Below are positions 40,378 to 64,000 of a stretch of DNA of 64,000 bases, in pieces. The number at the start of each line of letters is the position of its first letter. Position 1 is the first letter of the stretch. The stretch lies in contig NC_060893.1 of assembly GCF_014805685.1 (NCBI RefSeq), positions 14,374,773-14,438,772 on the forward strand. The letters are read 5' to 3'. A program made the position numbers and the translations under genes. A model generated the notes under the pieces. That model did not search any database. It was not told where the DNA came from and worked only from the letters and a program-made list of their open reading frames with translations. The DNA comes from Silurus meridionalis (lineage: Eukaryota; Chordata; Actinopteri; Siluriformes; Siluridae).

Positions 40378-40899
40378 TTATTATTATTATTTTTTTATTA
40401 TTAATAATAGTTATTATTATTAATAATACTCTCTCAGTATGTAAACAAGACTAATGTGGAGGAAACCAACTGGCTTGTTAAATGATGATTTATTCAGTGG
40501 AAAGTGGACCAGAAAATACGCGCACTGTACAATAGCGCTATCGATATGCAAAGAAAGAATTTCACTGTGCTGTAATGTATATGTGACATATAAAGGATAT
40601 TCTATTTATAATGGAAATGTAACTCCATAATGCAAAATCAGTGGGAGCTTAATTTATCAATTCATAGAAAAAGAAAGTAAACCTGCAGACCATGAAAGTC
40701 AATAAAATGGAATTAAAATAAAAAAAAAGCCTGCAGCCTGGCAAACCTTATAGTTGATGGCCTTGTGGTAGGGGACCCTGTTCATATGTTAGTGCTAAAA
40801 AATTTTTATTTAATGACATCTACTTTCTTTGGTCCTGGAATTCACATGTTCATAATGACAGTATAACTAGTGGATACAAGAAGAACACTAGTTTTTATG

Positions 40900-40902
<3 letters not shown>

Positions 40903-40960
<58 letters not shown>
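40903..40960. repeat. (TG)n microsatellite
   Basis: About 29 units in segment A. Confidence 0.97.
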
Positions 40961-40964
<4 letters not shown>

Positions 40965-41056
40965 ATTAAAGGTGTTTAAAGCAAATGTTTGAAGCTTGGT
41001 GGTGTAAAACCGAATATTGCAGACTGTTATCAAGACTTCATCATTTGCTAACAAAT

Positions 41057-41059
<3 letters not shown>

Positions 41060-41130
<71 letters not shown>
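41060..41130. repeat. (TA)n microsatellite
   Basis: About 35 units; the segment B counterpart region has only a short TATATAT. Confidence 0.97.
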
Positions 41131-41135
<5 letters not shown>

Positions 41136-41409
41136 AAGAATTATATAAATCCAAAAGTTTATAGGTGTATAAAATGTTATAGGTGTAACTAGTTACTAAT
41201 GTTTAATCAGATGAATGAATGTTTAAAATTAATTCTAAACCTAATGCTTCTCAATGACAAGTTAAATCGTGCATTCCTAAAATGTAAAATGGGACTACAC
41301 TCTGCCAACATAACTGGAAGACACAAATGAACTTAAGACCATGAGTATACAATTTAAGACACAGAACAATTGTTTAATGTAACAAACTGAAGAGAGTGCT
41401 TAATGGGAC

Positions 41410-41600
41410 GTGAATTTGTTCAAAGGAGAAATCCCCCATGCACTTAACAAGCAGCCACTATAAACTTTAAAATGTCAAAATAAAACGGCGTTAAACTCAA
41501 TATTTGGCTTCTGCTTTTTTTAAGTACACTTTTATACATTAAATTTCTAAATTAGGGTTTTATATAGTTATAATAAGCAAATCATCAAATAAATCTTTTA
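41410..41600 (+). repeat. Dispersed repeat, copy 2
   Basis: Partner of 16830-17010. Lies inside segment A just upstream of the isolated FN3 exon, where segment B has the Ser/Thr exon region. Confidence 0.6.
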
Positions 41601-41942
41601 TCCGTAAGCCCTACATATCATACACATTCACTGTGTTTCACAAGGAGTTCCTGTACTTCTGTTGAAGATATAATTACTGAGTGGGTAATTTTTTTTTACG
41701 TTAGAATCCCAGGACTTAACGTCTAACTAAACATTTCTCTCTTTGTTATTTTAGCTCTCTATTTCTCTTTATTTGTGGGTCTTATAAGTGCTATAGTAGT
41801 TATCCATCAGAAATATTATCTTATATAATTTTTTGCAAATGGAATTATACATTTTACAAAACAATATATAATATACTGAAATATATAGTTGCCAATAATT
41901 TACACACTTTTGGGGTTGTGTGTGGGTGTCTGTGATTTGCAG

Positions 41943-42203
41943 GGCCAAATGTTGTCACCAGTCTCAGTCTATTTAAAACAACCACATCATCTGTTTCTCT
42001 AATCTGGAATGAACCACCTGGAAACAGGTTGTACTTTACAGTAAAATGGACGAATGGCAGTATTAATAACTGCATTACCACTTTAATTACATCCTACACT
42101 GTCACTGGTCTGACTGCTGGAGTGAAATACACATTCACTGTTACTGCAGTTGCTGCAGAAACCCAAACTACAGGAGCACCAACTCAAATCTTAGCATTCA
42201 CAA
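41943..42203 (+). CDS. Isolated FN3 domain exon in segment A
   Basis: 261 nt, phase 1-1, acceptor TGATTTGCAG and donor ACAA|GTAAGT. Encodes PNVVTSLSLFKTTTSSVSLI, WNEPPGNRLYFTVKWTNGS and TVTGLTAGVKYTFTVTAVAA. It is open and well formed but stands 13.9 kb from the next FN3 exon. It could be an upstream exon of the same gene (phase allows splicing to 56125) or the last piece of a degraded paralogue. A cysteine (NNC) and fewer sequons set it apart from the main array. Confidence 0.7.
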
Positions 42204-42386
42204 GTAAGTTATGTACTGTTGATAGTAACAACTTTATCCATTACAACTGAACTTGGAAAAATATGTAAAAATTAGTAATACATTTATTTTGTTAAATAGA
42301 AAGATGTCTCTGTACATGTGAGCCTTTAGTTTTGTTGGAGAATTTATTTAGCAGAGATTTAATTATTTAGAAGTGTATCATGTGAG

Positions 42387-42827
42387 ATGGCAGTGGAGTT
42401 TTTAACCAGATTGTTTAAGAAGATTCTGGAAGGTGAGAGGATGCCTAAGGAATAGAGAAAAAGTTTGCTGGTATCGGTATTTAAGAATAAGGGAGATGTG
42501 CGGAATAATGTTGATCAGTCACATAATGAAGTTAGGGGAAAGAGTAGTGGAAGCCAGGCTGAGAGAAGAGGTGACCATCTGTAAGCAACACTATGGTTTC
42601 ATGCCGTGGAAGAGCACCACAGATGCATTATTTGCTTTGAGAATGTTGATGGAGAAGTATAGAGAAGGTCAGAAGGAGTTGCATTGTGTGTTTGTGGATT
42701 TAGAGAAAGCATACAACAGGGTGCAGAGAGAGGAGTTGTGGTATTATATGAGGAAGTCAGGTGTGTCAAAGAAGTATGTGAGGGTGGTGCAGGACATGTA
42801 TGAGGACAGTGTGACAGCAGTTAATAG
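42387..42827 (+). mobile_element. RTE-like non-LTR retrotransposon fragment (reverse transcriptase)
   Basis: Encodes, with a stop and a frameshift, the reverse-transcriptase region with EARLREEVTICKQHYGFMP, STTDALFALRMLMEKYREGQ, VFVDLEKAYNRVQREELW and the following MRKSGVSKKYVRVVQDMYED. The FVDLEKAYD-type motif carries the first catalytic Asp. The copy ends abruptly where the 310-bp tandem array begins. The same family is at 35181-35764 on the other strand. Assignment to RTE is by memory of fish elements. Confidence 0.75.
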
Positions 42828-42955
42828 ATTGCTTTATTTATTTGTCTTTTTTGAAACACTTGTTTGGCCTGCTTTTAATATGAGTTACATGGTGTTGAAG
42901 TATGGAAAAGAAGCCATGCTGGTTCATTAGGCTTATTGACTGGTTGCACAAGTCA

Positions 42956-43045
42956 TATCTGATAGCTCAGTGAGTAAGGCGTAGGTGTACTGGCCAGTAG
43001 GTCCCCACAAGGTTGTAGATTCAAACCCCAGCATTGCCAGGGTAA
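42956..43045 (+). repeat. tRNA-like module, array unit 1
   Basis: A-box GATAGCTCAGTGAGTAAGGC at 42961 and a diverged B-box (GATTCAAACCC), followed by T8. Confidence 0.6.
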
Positions 43046-45759
43046 AGTTTTTTTTCTCTTTTGGAATATAATAGTTTGTCTACTTTGTGACATTAAACTG
43101 TAAATCGATTTGTTAATTAACGAGACTTGTTTTAAAGATTGCTTTATGTATTTGTCTTTTTTTGGTTCATTGGGCTTATTGACTGTTTGTTCCAGACAGA
43201 TCTGATAGCTCAGTGGGTAAAGCATAGGTTTACTGGTCAGCAGGTCCCCACAAGGTTGTGGGTTCAAGTGTTGAAGTATGGAAAAGAAGCCATGCTGGTT
43301 CATTAGGCTTATTGACTGCTTGCATAAGACAGATCTGATAGCTCAGTGGGTGAAGCATAGGTTTTCTGGTCAGCAGGTCCCCACAAGATTGTGGGTTCAT
43401 GCCCCAACATTGGCATGGTAGTTTTTTTAATTCTCTTTTGAAATTTAATAGTTTGTCTAATTTGAAACATTAAACTGTAAATTGATGTGTTTAATATCGA
43501 GACCTGTTTTAAAGATTGCTTTATGTATTTGTCTTTTCTGAAATACTTTTTTGGCCAACTTTTAATATGAGTTACATAGTGTTGTAGGATGGAAAAGAAG
43601 CCATGCTGGTTCATTAGGCTTATTGACTGCTTGCATATGACAGATTGGATAGCTCAGTAGGTAATGCATAGGTTTTCTTGTCAGCTGGTCCCCACAAGGT
43701 TGTGGGTTCAAGCCCCAACATTGGCATGGTTGTTTTTTATTTCTCTTTTGAAATTTAATAGTTTGTCTAATTTGTAACATTAAACTGTAAATCGATTTGT
43801 TGAATAACGAGACCTGTTTTAAAGACTGCTTTATGTATTTGTCTTTTCTGAAAAACTTTTTTGGCCAACTTTTAATATGAATTCCATAGTGATGAAGTAT
43901 GGAAAAGAAGCCATGCTGGTTCATTAGGCTTATTGACTGCTTGTACACGACAAATTTGATAGCTCAGTAGGTAAAGCGTAGGTTTTCTTGTCAGCTGGTC
44001 CCCACAAGGTTGTAGGTTCAAGCCCCAACATTGGCATGGTTGTTTTTAATTTCTCTTTTAAAATATAATAGTTTGTCTAATTTGTAACATTAAACTGTAA
44101 ATCGATTTGTTGAATAACGAGACCTGTTTTAAAGACTGCTTTATGTATTTGTCTTTTCTGAAAATTTTTTTTGGCCAACTTTTAATATGAGTTACATAGT
44201 GTTGACGTATGGACAAGACCAGTGGGTAAAGCATAGGTTTACTGGTCAGTAGGTCCCCTCAAGGTTATGGGTTCAATCCCCAACATTGGCATGTTAGTGT
44301 TTTAATTTCTCTTTTAAAATATAATAGTTTGTCTACTTTCTGACATTAAACTGTAAATCGATTTGTTAATTAACAAGACCTTTTTAAAGTTTGCTTTATG
44401 TATTTGTCTTTTTTGAAAGACTTTTTTGGCCAACTTTTAATATGAGTTACATAGTGTTGAAGTACGGACAAGAAGCCATGCTGGTTCATTAGGCTTATTG
44501 ACTACATGCACATGACAGATCCGATAGCTCAGTGGGTGAAGCATAGGTTTACTGGTCAGTAGGTCCCCACAAGGTTGTTGGTTCAAGCCCCAAAGTTGGC
44601 ATGGTAGTATTTTAATTTCTCTTTTAAAATATAATAGTTTGTCTACTTTCTGACAATAAACTGTAAATCGATTTGTAAATTAACAAGACCTGTTTTAAAG
44701 ATTGCTTTATGTATTTGTCTTTTTTGAAAGACTATTTTGGCCAACTTTTAATATGAGTTACATAGTGTTGAAGTATGGAAAAGAAGCCATGCTGGTTCAT
44801 TAGGCTTATTGACTGCTTATACATGACACCTCGGATAGCTCAGTAAGTAAAGTGTCGGTTTTCTGGTCAGCTGATCCCCACAAGGTTGTGGGTTCAAGCT
44901 AACATTGGCATGGTAGTATTTTAATTTCTCTTTTAAAATATAATAGTTTGTCTACTTTCTGACAATAAACTGTAAATCGATTTGTAAATTAACAAGACCT
45001 GTTTTAAAGATTGCTTTATGTATTTGTCTTTTTTGAAAGACTATTTTGGCCAACTTTTAATATGAGTTACATAGTGTTGAAGTATGGAAAAGAAGCCATG
45101 CTGGTTCATTAGGCTTATTGACTGCTTATACATGACAGATCGGATAGCTCAGTAAGTAAAGTGTCGGTTTTCTGGTCAGCTGATCCCCACAAGGTTGTGG
45201 GTTCAAGCCCCAACATTGGCATGGTAGTATTTTAATTTCTCTTTTAAAATATAATAGTTTGTCTAATTTGTAACATTAAACTGTAAATCGATTTGTCAAT
45301 TAACGAGACCTGTTCAAAAGACTGCTTTATGTATTTGTCTTTTTTGAAAGACTATTTTGGCCAACTTTTAATATGAGTTACATAGTGTTGAAGTATGGAA
45401 AAGAAGCCATGCTGGTTCATTAGGCTTATTGACTGCTTATACATGACAGATCGGATAGCTCAGTAAGTAAAGTGTCGGTTTTCTGGTCAGCAGATCCCCA
45501 CAAGGTTGTGGGTTCAAGCCCCAGCATTGGCATGGTCATTTCTTATTTCTCTTTTGAAATGTAATAGTTTGTCTAATTTGTAACATTAAACTGTAAATCT
45601 ACTTGTTAATTAACAAGACCTGTTTTAAAGAATGCTTTATGTATTTGTCTTTTCTGAAAGACTTTTTTGGCCAACTTTTAATATGAGTTACATAGTGTTG
45701 AAGTATGGAAAAGAAGCCATGCTGGTTCATGAGGCTTATTGACTGCTTGAGTTTGACAG

Positions 45760-45860
45760 ATCTGATAGCTCAGTGGGTAAAGCAGAGGTTTTGCTAGTCA
45801 GCAAATCCCTTCAAGGTTGTGGGTTCAAGCCCCGATATTGGCATGGTAGTGTTTTTATTT
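45760..45860 (+). repeat. tRNA-like module, well-preserved example near the array end
   Basis: TAGCTCAGTGGGTAAAGC at 45766, GGTTCAAGCCCC at 45822 and a T-run at about 45852. A-box to B-box spacing is 56 nt, against about 44 in a class I tRNA. Confidence 0.6.
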
Positions 45861-46236
45861 CTCTTTTGAAATGTAATAGTTTGTCTAATTTGTAACAAAC
45901 TGTAAATCGATTTGTTGAATAACGTGACCTGTTTTAAAGAATGCTTTATGTATTTGTCTTTTCTGAAAGACTTTTTTGGCCAACTTTTAATATGAGATAC
46001 ATAGTGTTGAAGTATGGAAAAGAAGCCATGCTGGTTCATTAGGCTTATTGACTGCTTGCACATGACAGATCTGGTAGCTCAGTGGGTAATGTGTAGGTTA
46101 ACTGTTCAGTAGATCCCCACAAGGTTGTGGGTTAAAGCCCCAACATTTGCATGGTTGTTTTTTTATTTCTCTTTTAAAATATAATAGTTTGTCTAATTTG
46201 TAACATTAAACTGTAAATCGATTTTTCAATTAACGA

Positions 46237-46713
46237 GACCTAACGAGACAAGGAGTCCTGCATCATCATGCCGCTCTAGGTCCCTACAATACAGGACAGA
46301 TCATTGTATTTCTAGATGCTCTACATGCAGTTGTGCAGGACCAACCACAGCAGCCCAGGTTTGTTGTCATCTGGGATAATGTTAGTTTCCACCGGGCTGC
46401 TCTGGTCCAAGATTGGTTCACCAACCCTAACAATTTTACACTTTTATACCTGCCCCCTTACAGCCCCTTTCTAAATGCAATCGAGGAATTATTTTCAGCA
46501 TGGCGGTGGAAAGTCTATGATTGGCAACCACACGCCCGCATGCCTCTTCTGCAAGCAATGGAAGAGGCATGTGGAGACATTGAGGTGGGATCCATCCAAG
46601 GGTGGATTAGGCACACAAGACGATATTTTCCCCGATGCCTAGCCCGCGAGGACATCGCCTGTGATGTCGACGAGGTCTTGTGGCCAGATCTGAACAGAAG
46701 GCGGGATCCATAA
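46237..46713 (+). mobile_element. IS630/Tc1-type DDE transposase, 5'-truncated
   Basis: An open frame runs from the array border to TAA at 46711, with LTRQGVLHHHAALGPYNTGQ, then VVIWDNVSFHRAALVQDWF (second catalytic Asp) and LLYLPPYSPFLNAIEELFSA (final catalytic Glu). The C-terminus, WIRHTRRYFPRCLAREDI, ends in RRRDP. The N-terminal DNA-binding part and first catalytic Asp are absent, so it is dead as a transposase despite the intact frame. A short duplication (TAACGAGAC) marks the junction with the array. Confidence 0.8.
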
Positions 46714-46976
46714 GACCCCCCCAGGCCCCCACCACACACATACACGTGCACACTCACAAAACAAGTGTTTTTTTTACCACAATAGCAGCTTATCCAGTAT
46801 TTGTTTTGTTTTTTACTTTTGTTTTGTTGCTAAATGTAATGACTTGTGACAGATAGAATGTACGATTTAGTACATAGTATATATTTTTTTTATCTATATG
46901 TATCTTTATATATTTTTATACTTACTGTATATTGTGCCCAACATTTTACATTCATGTATGTGTGTATATAATGTGC

Positions 46977-46979
<3 letters not shown>

Positions 46980-47035
<56 letters not shown>
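46980..47035. repeat. (TA)n microsatellite
   Basis: Abuts the left end of the Tigger-like element. Confidence 0.97.
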
Positions 47036-47038
<3 letters not shown>

Positions 47039-47714
47039 TGGAACCCGGTTATGTCGATGTCCTAGGGGGGTGCCAAAAAGCATCGAGATAACCGATGATC
47101 GAGGTTAAACGAAAATCAATATGGCGGCAATATATTAACGTCCTTGAAATTTTTTTATGTACATAATGTGCGTTAATAAATGAGAATGTGCATGCACGTG
47201 GTTTTGGAGGTTTTTTTTTACACAAAAAACCCTCGATTTGTTTGATGAAGGCATGCTATAAAAATACATACAGTACATGTTTGTTAACTGTCAGGAATCC
47301 ACCCCCCTTCGGTGTGGCAGGTGCTTTCTCGGCCACTTTCTCTGAAGCTCCTGGCTTCAATCGCGCACATATTCATATCACATAACATTTAACTACAAAA
47401 GGCATATGTGCACTAACTAACAGCAGAGATTCACCAGTATACAATAAAACACCTGTAGCATCTGTAAGGCTTGATCTTTCTGCCACTTCCACGAGTTCTT
47501 CTGCGGCTGCACTGTGCCGATCGAGATAACTGACGTTAAATGGCAAATTTTTCCCCCCTTGTGCTCGAGATATTAGGGTTCGCGACATAAAAGAATCGAC
47601 ATAACCGATGAGAAAATGTTAAGACAAAGCGAGAATTTGGCGGTTTCACTTTAAAAACGTCGACTTAATAGGGTTGTTGAGTTAACCAAAGGTCGAGATA
47701 AGTGGGTTCCACTG
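47036..47714. mobile_element. Tigger/pogo-like non-autonomous DNA element, complete
   Basis: Terminal inverted repeats CAGTGGAACCC and GGGTTCCACTG bound 679 bp, with TA on both sides as target duplication. Internal motifs like GATAACCGA/TCGAGATAA recur near both ends. No transposase is encoded. It inserted next to a TA microsatellite (46980-47035). Confidence 0.8.
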
Positions 47715-47717
47715 TAT

Positions 47718-49662
47718 TTGTTTATTCAGCTAGCCTATCTGCACATTTCCTCTTCAGTGCCATCTATCTGTACTAGCACAGAAACTGCCCTAGTTAAAAT
47801 CACTAACGACCTGTTTTTAGCTTCAGACCAAGGCTTCATCTCGCTGTTGGTTTTACTAGATCTTATTGCTGCATTCGACACTATAGATCATGATCTCCTC
47901 CTCGATCGCTTACAGAATTACATCGGCATTCAGGGACAGGCGTTAAGCTGGTTTAAATCCTACCTGTCCGATCGTTAAATGGAGAGCTATCCAGGCTAAT
48001 GCAAGTAAATTATAGCGTGCCGCAAGGTTCAGTTCTAGGACCCCTGCTCTTCACAATATACATGCTTCCGTTAGGAAATATTATTAGAAGGCATGAAATT
48101 AGCTTCCATTGTTATGCTGATGATACTCAGCTATATATCTCATCTAAACCAGGCGATATAGCTCAATTAACTCGAATAACTGAGTGTGTTAAGGAAATAA
48201 GAGATTGGATGACCCATAACTTTCTACTACTAAATTCTGATAAGACAGAGATTTTGCTCATCGGCCCAAAAACTAGTATACAGAAACTGCAGCATCTCAA
48301 CCTGAATTTAGATGGATGTTCTGTAACCACTAGTTCAATGGTAAAAGACCTGGGAGTTATTTTAGACAGCAACTTGTCTTTCAAATATCATATCAACCAA
48401 GTTACAAAAACAATATTTCTAAGTTAAGAAAAATGTTATCTATATCCGATGCAGAGAAGCTCGTCCATGCGTTCATGACCTCCAGAATAGACTATTGTAA
48501 TGCATTATTAGGTGGATGTCCTGCATCATTAATAAACAAGCTACAGTTAGTTCAGAATGCGGCAGCAAGAGTTCTTACAAGGTCAAGAAAATATCACCAT
48601 ATAACCCCAATTTTATCGTCCCTTCATTGGCTTCCTGTTAAGTTTTGAATAGACTACAAACTATTACTTCTTATTTATAAAGCACTAAATGGTTTGACTC
48701 CCATGTATCTATCCAGTCTTTTATCACGCTACAATCCGCCACGCTCCCTGAGATCTCAAAACTCTGGACTTCTAGTAGTTCCTAGAATAGCAAAGTCCAC
48801 TGAAGGCAATAGAGCATTTTTACATTTAGCTCCTAAACTCTGGAATAGTCTTCCTGACAGTGTTCGGGGCTCAGACACACTCACCCAGTTTAAGTGTAGA
48901 TTAAAAACATTATATTTTTAGCAAAGCCTACACATAACACACATCACATCATAACCTTGTGCTCCAGAACATCTGATCACATGCACATTATCAACTTGTG
49001 CTGTTAATATCATGAACAGCAGCTATGCTAATTTCTCTTCACTGCTTCTCTTTCTCTCCCCATCCCGAGACACCCTAAGGTTTGGCCAGCTCCAGTCACC
49101 TTCCACCTCGTGATGATTACGGACCTTTGAAGAAATAGATGCCGAACTCACAAACATCCTGAACCATCTAGAGACGAACCAGTGCCAATTCGATCCCACT
49201 ACATGTGTGGAGTTTTGACATTGGACCTCCTGGAGTGTTTAAAGGCTCTGGCATGGAGAAGCTGATGCTGGATCTGTGATGATCACAAATGCTGAGCTCA
49301 TAAAACTAGGAGCTACTAACCATATAGACTGTATAAGACTGCAGAAAGAACATCACTTATAATCTTATACTCCAGTAATCATGTTAGTTCTCACTCTCCA
49401 GTGTTCTGTACTGTTGAAAGATTTATTATTGCGCTCTTGATGTCACCCAAATGAGGTTGGGTTCCCCTTTTGAGTCTGGTTCCTCTCAAGGTTTCTTCCT
49501 CATAACATCTAAGGGAGTTTTTCCTTGCCACAGTCGCCACGGCTGCTCATCAGGGATAAATGCACATCATTCACCTTCACTGTTGATTTCTGTAAAGCTG
49601 CTTTGAGACAATGTCTGTTATGAAAAGCGCTATACAAATAAACTTGACTTGACTTGACTTGA
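47718..49662 (+). mobile_element. L2-like LINE, 5'-truncated and decayed, with 3' tail
   Basis: Consecutive frames read [20 protein letters not shown], then (after a frameshift) [31 protein letters not shown] (catalytic YADD), and HAFMTSRIDYCNALLGGCPA, then LRSQNSGLLVVPRIAKSTEG and KLWNSLPDSVRGSDTLTQFK. At least two frameshifts and one stop. The 3' UTR ends in the typical GAAAAGCGCTATACAAATAA and a TTGAC repeat at about 49640-49662. Clade assignment is by motif memory. Confidence 0.85.
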
Positions 49663-49703
49663 CTATCATTAATATGATGAGAGGTCCAGTTACCAGTGTG
49701 ACA

Positions 49704-49880
49704 CAGGTAGAAATAATAACTACTTTTTACTTAAATACATGTCCGAGCCAAGACTTCTTTACTTTCACTTGAGTAAAAAAGTATAATCAGTACTTGAACT
49801 TTTACCCGAGTATTTTAAAACATGACTATCTTTACTTCTACTTAAGTAAAGGATGTAAATACTTTTGCCACCTCTGTTCC
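49704..49880. mobile_element. DNA-transposon-like (MITE) fragment, ACTTAAGTA family
   Basis: ACTTGAGTAAAAAAGTA, CTTCTACTTAAGTAAAGGAT and an end GCCACCTCTG. A second fragment with the same end is at 19676-19756. Both look like the common fish repeat of this consensus; superfamily not certain. Confidence 0.5.
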
Positions 49881-49884
49881 AGAA

Positions 49885-50131
49885 TCATTGTTGTTCTAGC
49901 ACTTAGTTGGTGGAATGAACTTCCACATGATGTCTCGACTGTGTTTCTAGCAGTCTTAATAAAAAACTATGTATTTCTATATATTTTCTCGCCCCATATA
50001 ATTTTATAAGAGTGATATTCTTAGGCTGTGTCCTAATCAACCAGTATTACAATATTTATTGATAAAGAGATTAAAGCACATTGTAAGCCACTCTGGATAA
50101 GAATGTCTGGCAAATGCTGCAGATGTAAATG
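49885..50131 (+). mobile_element. LINE C-terminal fragment with 3' tail
   Basis: LALSWWNELPHDV resembles the last motif of fish LINE proteins (WNSLPDSVR-type), followed by GCCACTCTGGATAAGAATGT CTGGCAAATG, a widespread fish LINE/SINE tail. Different family from the neighbouring L2-like copy. Confidence 0.55.
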
Positions 50132-50505
50132 TATTGTCCTGTCTAGATTTCTCTTCCCTATTTCCAGTATATTTCACGCTGTCCTATATTTATACTTCAA
50201 AGAGTCCTGTGCTACTGCATTTTGTGTTGCACCAAGGTCCTAATTATTTGATAAATGATCGACAACTGAAACCCATTTGACCTGGTTGAATAGTTACATA
50301 TTGTGACACACACTGACAATAAACAATCAAATCTGTGTGGTAACATTCCTAAGCAAAGCAAATAAAAACAAAATTAGACTGGTGTTTCCACTTAATGGCA
50401 AATCTGAACTAGAGGTGGAGTGATCTTACTGCATTCACACTCAGGCATGCAAACTATTAACAGCATATGTGAGGCTTCAGCAGTCAATAAGACTCAACAA
50501 GCATC

Positions 50506-63926
<13,421 letters not shown>

Positions 63927-64000
63927 GTAAGACTTGTGTGCTATTAAATGGCATTATTCATTAGTCAGATTGGAATTAATGTTAAATGGAGTGATTGAAT

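Larger units (their letters stand above)
36260..42375 (+). repeat. Segmental duplication copy A
   Basis: Colinear similarity with 50590-56400: 36849-36900 with 51509-51560, 37309-37340 with 51988-52020, 40188-40224 with 54145-54187, 40998-41050 with 54880-54935, 41260-41310 with 55300-55345, and FN3 exon 41943 with 56125. The similarity is diffuse (many substitutions and indels), so the duplication is old. Copy A also carries insertions not in B. Confidence 0.6.
42830..46240 (+). repeat. Tandem array of about 310-bp units with tRNA-like pol III promoters
   Basis: Marker GCTTTATGTA recurs at about 43141, 43518, 43828, 44138, 44393, 44704, 45013, 45324, 45634 and 45943, mostly 309-311 apart. 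Each unit holds an A-box-like TAGCTCAGTGGGTAAAGC, a B-box GGTTCAAGCCC about 55 nt later, and a run of T soon after. The units near 43206 and 44220 carry deletions. The tRNA-like part has a good T-arm but no clean anticodon arm, so it is SINE-like rather than a tRNA gene. Confidence 0.85.

Noticed and set aside
42953..46063. Minus-strand reading frames across the 310-bp array with repeated peptide blocks (such as LNPQPCGD)
   Set aside because: They are antisense translations of the tRNA-like T-arm and spacer; no start context, splice sites or conserved frame.
42956..46150. Genuine tRNA gene cluster
   Set aside because: A- and B-boxes are present, but spacing is too long for class I, the anticodon arm is not well formed, and units carry frequent substitutions.
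42830..46240. CRISPR-like array
   Set aside because: Repeats are about 310 bp and contiguous, with no unique spacers; the DNA is vertebrate.
46515..46757. Minus-strand open frame opposite the transposase
   Set aside because: Antisense shadow; the plus frame carries the DDE motifs.
47718..48921. Reverse transcriptase as a host or intact LINE gene
   Set aside because: Several frameshifts and a stop; 5' end missing; typical dead LINE copy.

Overview
The window is vertebrate genomic DNA, almost certainly from a teleost fish. Genes are split into short exons with GT-AG introns, CA/TG, TA and GATA microsatellites are abundant, and the interspersed repeats are fish types (L2-like and RTE-like LINEs, Tc1/mariner, hAT and Tigger-like DNA elements, tRNA-derived SINEs). 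A catfish or other otophysan is possible, but that is a guess. No bacterial genes, operons or CRISPR arrays are present.

Left part (1-27193, minus strand): six coding exons of a MAP-kinase phosphatase that I identify as dusp8. Splice sites and phases join without a break into 416 codons. The reading covers the N-terminal rhodanese-like/MAPK-docking domain, the dual-specificity phosphatase core with catalytic Cys at residue 246, and the start of the C-terminal tail, which leaves the window at base 1. A 19-kb intron separates the docking exons from the catalytic exons. A further 5' untranslated exon probably ends at 32784, next to a CpG-richer region with two perfect CRE palindromes, a CCAAT box and a TATA-like box (33163-33256). 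A possible alternative first exon lies inside the 19-kb intron (5651-5768).

Middle (33300-50500): repeat-rich DNA with one old gene-fragment copy ('segment A', about 36260-42375) holding one fibronectin type III (FN3) exon. It is followed by a broken RTE-like reverse transcriptase, a tandem array of about 310-bp units each carrying a tRNA-like RNA polymerase III promoter (42830-46240), an IS630/Tc1-type transposase remnant, a complete 679-bp Tigger-like inverted-repeat element, a decayed L2-like LINE and another LINE tail.

Right part (50506 to beyond 64000, plus strand): the 5' half of a cell-surface receptor gene. A signal-peptide exon, a short second exon, a Ser/Thr-rich exon and eight phase 1-1 FN3 exons join in consistent phase. 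The FN3 units are rich in N-glycosylation sequons and most resemble the ectodomain of R3-type receptor tyrosine phosphatases (PTPRH/PTPRJ/PTPRB group), but no membrane or catalytic domain lies in the window, so the gene is not named. One FN3 exon (60669-60928) carries a one-base deletion. The array grew by duplication of exon-intron modules, and its introns hold a composite hAT/LTR-like tandem repeat, a large hairpin and an isolated tropomyosin exon on the opposite strand.

The strongest unusual signals are the tRNA-like tandem array, the orphan tropomyosin exon, the segmental duplication around the FN3 gene, the 193-bp-arm palindrome and the frameshifted FN3 exon.
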